Positions 1 to 7,328 of a DNA stretch of 64,000 nucleotides are shown in pieces. The DNA comes from Velocimicrobium porci (GTDB taxonomy: Bacteria; Bacillota; Clostridia; Lachnospirales; Lachnospiraceae). Position 1 is the first letter of the stretch, and the number at the start of each line of letters is the position of its first letter. The stretch spans positions 24,415-88,414 of the forward strand of contig NZ_VUMT01000012.1 of assembly GCF_009696045.1 (NCBI RefSeq), given 5' to 3'. A program made the translations under genes and the position numbers. Below the pieces are notes generated by a model, which worked only from the letters and a program-made list of their open reading frames with translations, made no database searches and had not been told where the DNA came from.

Positions 1-2
1 AT

Positions 3-83
3 ACTTTAAATCATGATACTTCGATTAATGAAATTGTTGACCCGGTAAAGAAAATCCATGAAATTATAAAAGACCGTCAATAG
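3..83 (+). CDS. C-terminal end of an unidentified protein (clipped by window edge)
   Basis: An open frame enters from the left edge and ends at TAG 81-83, giving 26 residues that finish in KKIHEIIKDRQ. The helical, charged tail and the strong terminator just downstream suggest a real gene end. The fragment is too short to assign to a family. It is one of few plus-strand genes here and converges on pgeF. Confidence 0.45.
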   Translation, partial: TLNHDTSINEIVDPVKKIHEIIKDRQ

Positions 84-111
84 AAAAACATTTTTCAGTT
101 ATAACAACCAA

Positions 112-158
112 CAGACACATGAATAAAATCAGACGGATGATATCATGTGTCTGTTTTT
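112..158 (+). terminator. Rho-independent terminator after the clipped gene
   Basis: An 11-bp perfect stem (112-122 with 143-153) is followed by five T residues. It lies 28 bases after the stop of the left-edge gene and reads on the plus strand, and it also separates that gene from convergent pgeF. Confidence 0.8.
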
Positions 159-178
159 GTAAAATTGTATTATAGATA

Positions 179-1084
179 TTATTCTACTATCTGCAAAAAG
201 CCATTTAAATTACCACGCATACCTTGCGAAGCCCTATGTGAAAAGAGCAGACCATTATTACAACAAGTACAAATTCCTGCAACACTAATATTTTCTTGTG
301 GTATTCCTGCCTCTGCCAAAATAATTTGATTTGCCCTCCACAAGTCAAGCTGGTATTTTCCATTTTCTTTTTTGATAAGCACGGAATCTATTTGTTCTGG
401 CAAAAATTCCGATTCAAATTGAAGTGCTACGTCTTTACTAACTTCATAACATTCTTGACAAATAGAAGGTCCAATTACTGCTATTAAATTCTCTGGATTT
501 GTTCCAAACTCATTTTTCATTGTTTGAACAGTTTTTGCACCAATTCGCCCTACAGTTCCTCTCCAGCCCGAATGAGATAATCCAATTGCCCTTTCTTTTG
601 TGTCCACAAAAAACAATGGAACACAATCTGCATAAGAAGTTACAAGCGTCACTCCCGGCTCATCTGTAACCAGTCCGTCAATTCCCTTTAACCCTTGTTT
701 TTCGAATGGTTTTCCTGTCAAATTTTTTTTTGTCACCCGATGAATTTTTGTATCATGAACTTGATCTGAAAAAACCAAGCTCTCTATTTTAATTCCGATT
801 GCATCGCATATTCTCTGATAATTCATATATACATGTTCTGGTTCATCATTTCTGATAAAACTAAGATTTAGTGATGCAAGATGTTCTTTACTTACTCCAC
901 CTAATCGCGTAGAAAATCCATGTTTTATAAATGGAATCTGTTGTAACGTTGGAAACTCAATATACGGTGTTTTATTGCTAAGATTTAATATACCATTTTT
1001 ATTCTGTTTCCAATATTTTTTTGAATATATAATAGAATCTCTTCCAACTTGAAATAACTTTTTTGGTTCCATATTTATGTACAT
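179..1084 (-). CDS. pgeF: Laccase-domain (DUF152/YfiH) protein, purine nucleoside phosphorylase-type
   Basis: This 301-residue protein belongs to the YfiH/PgeF family (formerly 'multicopper polyphenol oxidase'), whose studied members act on purine nucleosides (phosphorolysis, adenosine deamination); the E. coli member has also been tied to peptidoglycan editing. The diagnostic pieces are visible in order: HGFSTRLGG, QVHD, SYADCVPLF, LSHSGWRGTVGRIG, IGPSICQECYEV and a CTCCN near the C-terminus, supplying the conserved His, Cys and His metal ligands. The N-terminal ~45 residues are not conserved family sequence as far as I can tell. The start is uncertain: the AAGGAG lies only 2 bases before the first ATG and 14 before a second ATG at 1072. 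It is the last gene of the minus-strand group that includes yraN. Confidence 0.85.
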   Translation of the reverse strand: MYINMEPKKLFQVGRDSIIYSKKYWKQNKNGILNLSNKTPYIEFPTLQQIPFIKHGFSTRLGGVSKEHLASLNLSFIRNDEPEHVYMNYQRICDAIGIKIESLVFSDQVHDTKIHRVTKKNLTGKPFEKQGLKGIDGLVTDEPGVTLVTSYADCVPLFFVDTKERAIGLSHSGWRGTVGRIGAKTVQTMKNEFGTNPENLIAVIGPSICQECYEVSKDVALQFESEFLPEQIDSVLIKKENGKYQLDLWRANQIILAEAGIPQENISVAGICTCCNNGLLFSHRASQGMRGNLNGFLQIVE

Positions 1085-1152
1085 TTCTCCTTTTTCTTGT
1101 TTTCCTACAATGAAAGGGCAATTTATAGTTCATTAACAGCCTTCATATAAGC

Positions 1153-1536
1153 TTACCATTGAAATTCAAACGCATTTTCGATATGATTAATAGTTCCATC
1201 TCCATAAATGGCTATTACATCAAATCTACAAGGTAGATTTTTAGCATAGCCATTTTTTGCATAATAATATAACGCTGCTTTGCTTATTCGTTTTTGTTTC
1301 CAATGATTTACTGCTTCTAACGGGTCACCATAGCTGCCATCACTACGAAACTTGACCTCAAAAAATAGCAAGGTAGAATCTTTCTTAGCCAAAATATCAA
1401 TTTCCCCATATAAATTCCTATAATTTCTTTCTATTATTTTATATCCTTTTGAAATTAGGTAACAAACGGCAATTTCCTCATATTTTGTACCGATTTTACG
1501 TTTATTTAATCTTGTATTTTTAGCTAACTCCTGCAT
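1153..1536 (-). CDS. yraN: YraN/UPF0102 family endonuclease-like protein
   Basis: A 127-residue protein with the UPF0102 signature: GTKYEEIAVCYLISKGY, then ERNYRNLYGEIDILAKK, LLFFEVKFRS and the downstream AVNHWKQKRISKAALYY. The E-x-D...E-V-K layout is that of the PD-(D/E)xK restriction-endonuclease fold, and the family is often linked by context to DNA uptake or repair; the activity is not established. Its length is normal for the family. AAGGGAG sits 4 bases before the ATG. It follows the ylqH-like gene by about 40 bases, the usual Firmicutes neighbourhood rnhB-ylqG-ylqH-yraN. Confidence 0.88.
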   Translation of the reverse strand: MQELAKNTRLNKRKIGTKYEEIAVCYLISKGYKIIERNYRNLYGEIDILAKKDSTLLFFEVKFRSDGSYGDPLEAVNHWKQKRISKAALYYYAKNGYAKNLPCRFDVIAIYGDGTINHIENAFEFQW

Positions 1537-1575
1537 AAATCTCCCTTAGATAATATTATACACTATAATGTTTCA

Positions 1576-1875
1576 TTACTTTTCGCTATAATCTGATAAT
1601 TTCCCCTTTATCCGATCCATATTATCAACAAACACTAGCACCTCCGCAACTACATCATATAATTCCGGTGGTATATACTCTCCGATATCCAATTTAGATA
1701 ATGTATTAGCAAGTTTACTGTCCTGATGAACTGGTATTGAATTTTCTTTTGCTTTGTTAAGAATTTTATCTGCTAAATAGCCTTTTCCAGTTGCGATAAT
1801 TTTAGGTGCTTCTTCATTGGGATTATAAGTAAGTGCAACTGCAGTTTTATTTTTATTCGCTGTTTGCTTTTCCAT
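1576..1875 (-). CDS. ylqH: FlhB C-terminal-domain-like protein (YlqH/EscU family fragment)
   Basis: This 99-residue protein matches only the cytoplasmic C-terminal switch domain of the type III export protein FlhB/EscU (AVALTYNPNEEAPKIIATGKGYLADKI...PVHQDSKLANTLSKLDIGEYIPPELYDVVAEVLVFVD). The four membrane helices of real FlhB are absent. The self-cleaving NPTH motif reads NPNE here, so autocleavage is not expected. An ATG start at 1875 is chosen because AAAGGTGG lies 8 bases upstream; a GTG four codons earlier has no spacing for a ribosome site. Stand-alone proteins of this kind are known in flagellated Firmicutes (YlqH); their job is unclear. Confidence 0.85.
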   Translation of the reverse strand: MEKQTANKNKTAVALTYNPNEEAPKIIATGKGYLADKILNKAKENSIPVHQDSKLANTLSKLDIGEYIPPELYDVVAEVLVFVDNMDRIKGKLSDYSEK

Positions 1876-1904
1876 TTCACTTGCCACCTTTCAATCTTTT
1901 TTTT

Positions 1905-1934
1905 ATTATATCATATTTTACAATTCAGGAACAA
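1905..1934 (-). promoter_or_regulatory. Probable sigma-A promoter for ylqH-yraN-pgeF
   Basis: On the minus strand TTGTTC (1929-1934) and TATAAT (1905-1910) are separated by 18 bases and lie about 30 bases before the ylqH start. The terminator at 2071-2115 upstream of it supports a separate transcription unit here. Confidence 0.5.
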
Positions 1935-2070
1935 TGCGAATAAAAAACAAAATTTTTCTTACATTTTTAACGCTTTTTCTATAACATAACACATCAAAAA
2001 TAAATCAAGTATTCTTTTTTAGAACAAATTCTTATAAAAGGGCAAAAAAATATACATAATTTACAAAAAA
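1935..2070. other. AT-rich spacer between terminator and ylqH promoter
   Basis: Part of a 411-base stretch (1876-2286) without a long gene. Besides the promoter, terminator and small ORF listed separately, I see only low-complexity A/T sequence. Confidence 0.5.
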
Positions 2071-2115
2071 GTAAGACGCTATTCCAAAAACAGTGTTTAT
2101 AGAATAACGTCTTTT
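2071..2115 (-). terminator. Rho-independent terminator downstream of the FliK-like gene and small ORF
   Basis: Arms 2073-2084 and 2102-2113 pair over 12 bp (one G-T wobble on the minus strand), and the minus-strand sequence continues CTTACTTTTTTG. It lies just after the stop of the 23-residue ORF at 2130-2201. Confidence 0.7.
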
Positions 2116-2129
2116 ACTGTCTAAAATTT

Positions 2130-2201
2130 TTATGGTAAAATTCTATCTCCAGTAACTTTTGAATAATCAACAATATTACTGCATTTTGAATTAACTGACA
2201 T
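2130..2201 (-). CDS. Candidate 23-residue peptide (unrecognised small ORF)
   Basis: An ATG at 2201 follows AAGGA with 5 bases spacing and opens a 23-codon frame ending in TAA, giving a peptide that begins MSVNSKCSNIV and ends KVTGDRILP. A terminator starts 15 bases after the stop. It sits 85 bases after the FliK-like stop, so it may be the last cistron of that operon. The composition is mixed and not low complexity, with one Cys. I recognise no family. It could be a regulatory peptide, a signal precursor or a chance frame. Confidence 0.4.
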   Translation of the reverse strand: MSVNSKCSNIVDYSKVTGDRILP

Positions 2202-2286
2202 AATTTTCCTTTTTATGTTCGCTTTATAATATGCAGAATACTTCAAAAGTTATACTTTTATTTGACTATAGAAACTAAAACAGATT

Positions 2287-3660
2287 TCATGCTCTCATAT
2301 CAAAAGAATATCTTGTTACATTCCTCCCATCACTATTTTGACAAATAAAGTCTTCGACAAAATCAAAATTTTCATCCTCATTTACAACAAAACGGCTTGT
2401 AACTTGATAACCTTTCTCTGTTAAACGCTGACTTAACTCTTCAATATGCGTTTTAGTAATATCAGCAGAATTTTGGTCAGTAAACGTAAATTCTAAATTT
2501 AGATTTGTTTTTTGCATTGCTACCATGATATCGGTACTACCTAAAAACTCCATATCTAGATGCAAGAGCAACCGAATACAATCATTTGTCGTCTTTTTAA
2601 CCGTTTTATTTGCAAATACATATAAATCAGTATGTGTAACCTGCTTTGATAATTGGACTGGAAGTTGCGTATAAATAAAATTTTGATTTAATTCCTTCAT
2701 AAAATTCAAGTTATTTTTTATTTCTTTTGCTGACTGCTGAATTACTTCTTTTCCACTATTTATCGTTCCAAGTTTATCGTTTAATAAATTTACTTGTTTT
2801 TCTAATTCTTCTAAATGTTCTATCATAGACTCCCGTCCAAGCTGTTTTGGCTTTACTGACAATTTCGTCAAAAGTTCGTCAGAAGCTTTTTCTAGTAATC
2901 TTTTGAGAGACTCATTGTTTCTATTGACACTTGTCAATTCCGAATCTAGCGTTAACCGAATGTCATCAAATATGGAATCTCGAAAAATCTCATTTAAAAC
3001 AGAAGATGCAGCTTCTTGCCCATCAGCAGTTAAAACATGATATATAGCACTTGGAAGTTCTTTTGCAATTTGTTTTAGACAAGTTGTGATTTGATGATTG
3101 GAATTTTTATAATTCTGCCACTGTTCCATGGATTCTTTTGTAATTGGTATTTCATTCTTTAACATTAAAACGATATCTTTCAAATCAGCTTCCGGATATT
3201 GATAGGAAAACGCCAATACTTTTTGTATGGTCCCTTTATCCAAAGGCATTTGGTATTTCAAAAGTTCCATAATTGTATCAATATTTTTATCAGTTGCAGC
3301 AAGACCGGCCTGCTCTAATGCCTGATAAAGAGCTACATCTTTTCCCACTAACATATTATTTAATACAGGGGATATAACAAGTTTATTCCCTTCCGTTGCT
3401 TTTACAACAAATTTAATTGTTTGATTGATTGATAATGCAACGTCCTGTTCTAGTTTTCCCTCAATCACCTGTCCGCCTATTTGAATTGTAACCGAATCTT
3501 GTTTAATATCTAATACTTGTCCATTGAATGTATCGCCGGGAACTAAATCCAGCAAAGATTTTGTCATTGTTTCCCTTGAGTTAGAAAGAATTTGATTTGT
3601 AAGTTCTAACCCTGAATTGCCTGCTAAACCAGCTGACTGGTTCCATGCGATTTTGTTCAT
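2287..3660 (-). CDS. FliK-like protein (YlqG position), flagellar hook-length-control-like C-terminus
   Basis: A 457-residue soluble protein. After about 40 residues comes a small beta-rich region (LVPGDTFNGQVLDIKQDSVTIQIGGQ...FVVKA), then a long helical middle (about residues 100-320), and a C-terminal domain (LLHLDMEFLGSTDIMVAMQ...LNLEFTFTDQNS...LSQRLTEKGYQV) that resembles the FliK C-terminal fold. It occupies the position of ylqG in the Bacillus rnhB-ylqG-ylqH cluster, next to the FlhB-C-like ylqH, which is the partner FliK contacts during substrate switching. Real FliK sits in a fla/che operon, so this is likely a paralogue of unknown role. The start has GAGGTGAG upstream, and the gene follows rnhB by 12 bases. 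Confidence 0.65.
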   Translation of the reverse strand: MNKIAWNQSAGLAGNSGLELTNQILSNSRETMTKSLLDLVPGDTFNGQVLDIKQDSVTIQIGGQVIEGKLEQDVALSINQTIKFVVKATEGNKLVISPVLNNMLVGKDVALYQALEQAGLAATDKNIDTIMELLKYQMPLDKGTIQKVLAFSYQYPEADLKDIVLMLKNEIPITKESMEQWQNYKNSNHQITTCLKQIAKELPSAIYHVLTADGQEAASSVLNEIFRDSIFDDIRLTLDSELTSVNRNNESLKRLLEKASDELLTKLSVKPKQLGRESMIEHLEELEKQVNLLNDKLGTINSGKEVIQQSAKEIKNNLNFMKELNQNFIYTQLPVQLSKQVTHTDLYVFANKTVKKTTNDCIRLLLHLDMEFLGSTDIMVAMQKTNLNLEFTFTDQNSADITKTHIEELSQRLTEKGYQVTSRFVVNEDENFDFVEDFICQNSDGRNVTRYSFDMRA

Positions 3661-3672
3661 CCTATCTCACCT

Positions 3673-4431
3673 CTATATAAAATTCTTTATAAAAGAAGCT
3701 CTATGGATTGGAGAAGCACCTAATTTTTTTAATGCTTCAATATGTCTTTGAGAACCATATCCTTTGTTCGATGCAAAATCATATCCTCCATATATTTTAT
3801 CATATTCTTCCATCATATGATCCCTTGTTACTTTTGCCACAATGCTGGCAGCAGCAATTGAGATGCTTTTTGCATCGCCCTTAATAATTGGTACCTGTCT
3901 AATTGGGACTTGGGGGATTGTCACTGCATCATTTAACAAAATATCCGGTCTTATCTCTAAATTATTAATTGCCGTTCGCATTGCCTCATAAGTAGCCTGT
4001 AATATATTAATCTCATCAATCACAGCCGGTGATACAACACCAATTCCAACAGCAATTGCTTTCCTCATGATTTCTTCATAAAGCTCTTCTCTCTTTTTTT
4101 CACTTAACTGTTTCGAATCATTAATATAAAGGATTTCACAATCCTTTGGCAAAATAACTGCACCTGCTACAACCGGTCCTGCAAGAGGTCCTCTTCCAAC
4201 CTCATCAATTCCGCAAATATAAGAATATTCTTCATATTTTTTTTCATAGCATCTCATTTTTTCACAACGGATTTTTTCTTTTCTTAATTTTTCCTCTTCT
4301 TTTTTATAATGTTCAATTATTTTTTTTACCCCTGCTCGACTATCCTCAGAGTAAGCAGTCATTAATGCGATTCTATCCTCTTTATCGACTGATTCAAATT
4401 CTTTCTTTATCTCTGCAATTGTTTTCTTCAT
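3673..4431 (-). CDS. rnhB: Ribonuclease HII
   Basis: RNase HII removes RNA and single ribonucleotides from DNA duplexes in the cytoplasm. The 252-residue protein has the catalytic GIDEVGRGPLAGP motif at about 74-86 (Asp76, Glu77), the IKGDAKSISIAAASIVAKVTRD block and DFASNKGYGS near the end, where substrate-binding residues lie. The 70-residue charged N-terminal extension is typical of Firmicutes RNase HII. The ribosome site is weak (AAGAG-rich). It lies between lepB and the FliK-like gene, matching the conserved rplS-rbgA-rnhB order. Confidence 0.96.
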   Translation of the reverse strand: MKKTIAEIKKEFESVDKEDRIALMTAYSEDSRAGVKKIIEHYKKEEEKLRKEKIRCEKMRCYEKKYEEYSYICGIDEVGRGPLAGPVVAGAVILPKDCEILYINDSKQLSEKKREELYEEIMRKAIAVGIGVVSPAVIDEINILQATYEAMRTAINNLEIRPDILLNDAVTIPQVPIRQVPIIKGDAKSISIAAASIVAKVTRDHMMEEYDKIYGGYDFASNKGYGSQRHIEALKKLGASPIHRASFIKNFI

Positions 4432-4478
4432 GATTTTTTCTCTTTTCTTCTACTCCAAACAATTATTATCTTATTTAT

Positions 4479-5165
4479 TTAAAAAAACTGTATTTTTTGA
4501 AATGGAAATATTCTCATCCATGCTTTCCCTATAATTTTTTCTCTTGGAATTATACCAATCGTAGGTTCTCTACTGTCAAGACTGTGATTTCGATTATCTC
4601 CAAGTACAAAATATTCGTCCTGACCTAGTGTAATCGGCTCTGCTGCAGTTCCGCCTTCGTCTATTTCCTCTTTTCCATAATTTTCTTCTAATTTTTCCCC
4701 GTTAATATAAATGGATCCATTTTTAATCTGTACTGTTTCCCCTGGAAGACCAATAATCCGTTTGATATAAAACACATTATATTCATATGGAAAAACTATA
4801 ATATCGAATCGCTTCGGTTCACGTAACTGATAAATAAACTTATTAATCAAAAGGTAATCATTATTATCCAATGTATCCTCCATGGATATTCCCTCTACCC
4901 TTGTCTGGTGAACAAAATATTCATTCACCAGGCTCGCAATTCCATAAGCTAATAAAAGACATATAATCAATATAAAAAATTCTTTTAAAACACTTAAAAT
5001 AACAGATGTTTTCTTTTCTTCACGAACGAAAGAAGCCTGTTCCATGGATTCACAAGGAACAGACTTTTCCTCTGATTTTGTATATTTTATTTTTTTATCT
5101 TTGTAATATTTCTCGATGTCATGACAAAATTCTAAACTTTCTTCTATTTTTGATTCATCATACAT
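4479..5165 (-). CDS. lepB: Signal peptidase I (first of two)
   Basis: Type I signal peptidase that cleaves Sec/Tat signal peptides at the outer face of the membrane. The 228-residue protein has a 50-residue cytosolic tail, one membrane helix at about 56-78, the nucleophile Ser94 in GISMEDTL, the general base Lys135 in YIKRIIGLPG, and GDNRNHSLDSR near the C-terminus. AGGAGG precedes the ATG by 7 bases. A second signal peptidase gene (6086-6727) lies on the other side of rbgA; the two differ strongly in their N-termini and catalytic-domain inserts. Confidence 0.95.
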   Translation of the reverse strand: MYDESKIEESLEFCHDIEKYYKDKKIKYTKSEEKSVPCESMEQASFVREEKKTSVILSVLKEFFILIICLLLAYGIASLVNEYFVHQTRVEGISMEDTLDNNDYLLINKFIYQLREPKRFDIIVFPYEYNVFYIKRIIGLPGETVQIKNGSIYINGEKLEENYGKEEIDEGGTAAEPITLGQDEYFVLGDNRNHSLDSREPTIGIIPREKIIGKAWMRIFPFQKIQFF

Positions 5166-5223
5166 GCTATTTCCTCCTAAGCAGATTAAAAAAATTTAGA
5201 ACTTCTTCTATTGTATCACGAAC

Positions 5224-6075
5224 CTATTCTTCCTCTTCCGGTAATTCTAATGTAATTTCTCCAAGTCTTCCACTTTTAAAATCATCCATTAATATTCCAG
5301 CAGCCTTATCAAAATCCAATTCATTTCCTTTTTGAATACAACTTCGTTTTTTGGCAATCGCAGTTAAAGTATCTATTTCGTTTTCATAATACTCAATTTC
5401 ATAAAATTTCTCTAATACATTTTTATAATTATCTCTTAAAAATTTTATTAATTCGAACGATAACTCTGTTATATTTAAAATCTCATCTTTAATGGATCCA
5501 ATCAATGCAAGTCTAAGACCCACTCTCTGGTCTTCAAATTTTGGCCATAAAATTCCAGGTGTATCTAATAATTCTACTGATTTATTTAAACGAATCCATT
5601 GTTTCCCCTTTGTCACACCTGGTTTGTTTCCTGTCTTTGTGCATGCTTTTCCTGCAAAGCTGTTAATAAATGTTGACTTTCCAACATTTGGGATTCCGAC
5701 AATCATAGCACGTACCGGACGATTTAATATCCCCCTCCTTCTGTCTCTTTCGATTTTCTCTTTACAGGCTTCTTTAATAACCTCATGTACAGCCTTTACA
5801 CCAGTTCCACGTTTTGAATTAACAAGTGCAACAAAATATCCTTTTTCTTCATACCATGTTTTCCATTCTTTTGTATGAGTAGGATCTGCCAAATCGTACT
5901 TATTCAATAAAATAATTCTTGCTTTATTTTTAGCAAGCTCATCAATGTCCGGATTTTTACTACTATAAGGAATCCTTGCATCAACCAACTCAATTACAAC
6001 ATCTATTAATTTAATATCTTCCTGCATTGCACGTTTTGCTTTTGTCATATGCCCTGGATACCATTGAAAATTCAT
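5224..6075 (-). CDS. rbgA: Ribosome biogenesis GTPase RbgA (YlqF)
   Basis: Circularly permuted GTPase needed for late assembly of the 50S subunit. The permuted order is visible: G4 NKYD at 58-61, then G5-like VNSKRG, then G1 GIPNVGKS at 127-134 and G3 DTPG at 171-174, followed by a helical RNA-binding domain. The N-terminal FQWYPGHMTKAKR is the YlqF hallmark. Length (283) is standard. AGGAG is 7 bases before the ATG. It is flanked by two lepB genes and lies in the same unit as rplS, another 50S component. Confidence 0.97.
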   Translation of the reverse strand: MNFQWYPGHMTKAKRAMQEDIKLIDVVIELVDARIPYSSKNPDIDELAKNKARIILLNKYDLADPTHTKEWKTWYEEKGYFVALVNSKRGTGVKAVHEVIKEACKEKIERDRRRGILNRPVRAMIVGIPNVGKSTFINSFAGKACTKTGNKPGVTKGKQWIRLNKSVELLDTPGILWPKFEDQRVGLRLALIGSIKDEILNITELSFELIKFLRDNYKNVLEKFYEIEYYENEIDTLTAIAKKRSCIQKGNELDFDKAAGILMDDFKSGRLGEITLELPEEEE

Positions 6076-6085
6076 AATTTTTCTC

Positions 6086-6727
6086 CTATTCTGTTTCTTT
6101 TTTTACGTCTGTATTTTTTCCTTTTGTCACCCAATTTACAATTTCAAATGGATGCAGACGAATCCAAGCTTTTCCAACAATCTCTTCTTTTGTCACATTG
6201 CCAACATTGGCAAATCTGCTGTCTTCACTATTGTTTCTGTTGTCACCTAACACAAAATATTCGTCTTCATCTAAAGTAACCAGCTCATCAGCAAGTCCCT
6301 CATTTACAATCGAACTGACTTCTACTTTTTCTTCTAATTTCTCTCCATTAATATAGACACTTCCATCTTTTATCTGCACCTTTTCGCCAGGAAGCCCAAC
6401 GACACGCTTTATTGTATAATAACTATGTTCTTTCCCTTCCGGTTTAAACACAATTATATCAAATCGTTTTGGTGACGTAAACCGATATAGCAATTTATTA
6501 ATTAAAATCTTATCATTATTTGATAAAATTGGCTCCATAGAGCCTCCTACAACAGTTGTTTTTTCTATTCCATAAGCGACTACTAAATAAGCAAGAAAAA
6601 TTACAAGCAATATTTCAACTGCCCATATAGTAATTTCTTTTATAATCCTCATCTTTTTCGATTCTTCTTCTATTCCATACGTAAAAAGAACCGTTTTTCT
6701 TCTCCGTCTTCTTCGATTTCTCCTCAT
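6086..6727 (-). CDS. lepB: Signal peptidase I (second of two)
   Basis: A 213-residue type I signal peptidase with one N-terminal membrane helix (about 31-52), nucleophile Ser63 in GGSMEPIL, Lys107 in YTIKRVVGLPG and GDNRNNSEDSR. The first ten residues are almost all Arg. No ribosome site is visible before the ATG at 6727 (TATAATATAAA precedes it), so an internal start or a leaderless message is possible; the core is intact either way. It ends 10 bases before rbgA, suggesting an operon. Confidence 0.93.
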   Translation of the reverse strand: MRRNRRRRRRKTVLFTYGIEEESKKMRIIKEITIWAVEILLVIFLAYLVVAYGIEKTTVVGGSMEPILSNNDKILINKLLYRFTSPKRFDIIVFKPEGKEHSYYTIKRVVGLPGEKVQIKDGSVYINGEKLEEKVEVSSIVNEGLADELVTLDEDEYFVLGDNRNNSEDSRFANVGNVTKEEIVGKAWIRLHPFEIVNWVTKGKNTDVKKETE

Positions 6728-6797
6728 TTTATATTATATCGTCCATTCCTTTCTTTCTGTATAAATAATCAATTTAATTGTAGCCATAACTTATGAC

Positions 6798-6833
6798 AAA
6801 AAAGGGACAATACATCGAGTGTTGTCCCTTTAT
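6798..6833 (-). terminator. Terminator after rplS
   Basis: A 10-bp perfect stem (6801-6810 with 6822-6831) carrying GGGACAA, followed on the minus strand by seven T residues. It begins 9 bases after the rplS stop. Confidence 0.88.
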
Positions 6834-6841
6834 CGTACTCA

Positions 6842-7189
6842 TTATTTTACTAATTCTTTTACTTTAGCAGCTTTACCAACTCTGTCGCGTAAGTAATTTA
6901 ATTTAGCTCTTCTTACTTTACCACGTCTGATAACTTCGATTTTCTCAACGTTTGGAGAATGTAATGGCCAAGTCTTTTCAACACCGATTCCGTTAGAAAT
7001 CTTTCTAACTGTAAATGTTTCTCTTGCTCCACCGTTCTGTCTTTTTAATACAGTACCCTCAAAAACCTGAGTTCTTTCGCGGTTACCTTCTTTTACTTTA
7101 GCAGATACTCTAACTGTATCTCCTACTCTGAAATCTGCAATTTCAGATTTTAACTGAGCTGCTTCAATATTTTTAATAATATCGTTCAT
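6842..7189 (-). CDS. rplS: 50S ribosomal protein L19
   Basis: L19 lies at the 30S-50S interface. The 115-residue protein shows [29 protein letters not shown] and the basic [14 protein letters not shown] tail. The frame is open further upstream, but the start at 7189 is chosen because a perfect AAGGAGG lies 8 bases before this ATG and the length then equals other L19 proteins. It has its own likely promoter, leader and terminator, so it is probably expressed alone as well as near lepB-rbgA. Confidence 0.98.
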   Translation of the reverse strand: MNDIIKNIEAAQLKSEIADFRVGDTVRVSAKVKEGNRERTQVFEGTVLKRQNGGARETFTVRKISNGIGVEKTWPLHSPNVEKIEVIRRGKVRRAKLNYLRDRVGKAAKVKELVK

Positions 7190-7282
7190 TTGTGTGACCT
7201 CCTTCAAATATTTGATGTTCTTAATACTTACCAATGCACTTGCATAACGTAACAGAGGAACACCTCATCTCACAACAGGGTT
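7190..7282 (-). promoter_or_regulatory. rplS 5' leader, possible L19 autoregulatory structure
   Basis: The untranslated leader between the predicted promoter and the L19 start contains small hairpins on the minus strand, such as GAGG-tgtt-CCTC and TGCA-ag-TGCA. L19 leaders are known in Firmicutes (Rfam L19_leader), but I cannot confirm a match by eye. Confidence 0.3.
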
Positions 7283-7311
7283 AGTCTACCATAGAATGGA
7301 ACGAAATGCAA
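7283..7311 (-). promoter_or_regulatory. Probable promoter of rplS
   Basis: On the minus strand TTGCAT (7306-7311) and TAGACT (7283-7288) are 17 bases apart, and a TGG before the -10 forms an extended -10 element. It lies in the gap between rng and rplS. Confidence 0.5.
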
Positions 7312-7328
7312 CTGCTTTTTTCATTTTT

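Noticed and set aside
147..487. Plus-strand open frames over the end of pgeF
   Set aside because: They overlap a well-supported gene on the other strand and the first overlaps a terminator.
7190..7234. Longer rplS N-terminus
   Set aside because: The perfect ribosome site and family length support the start at 7189.
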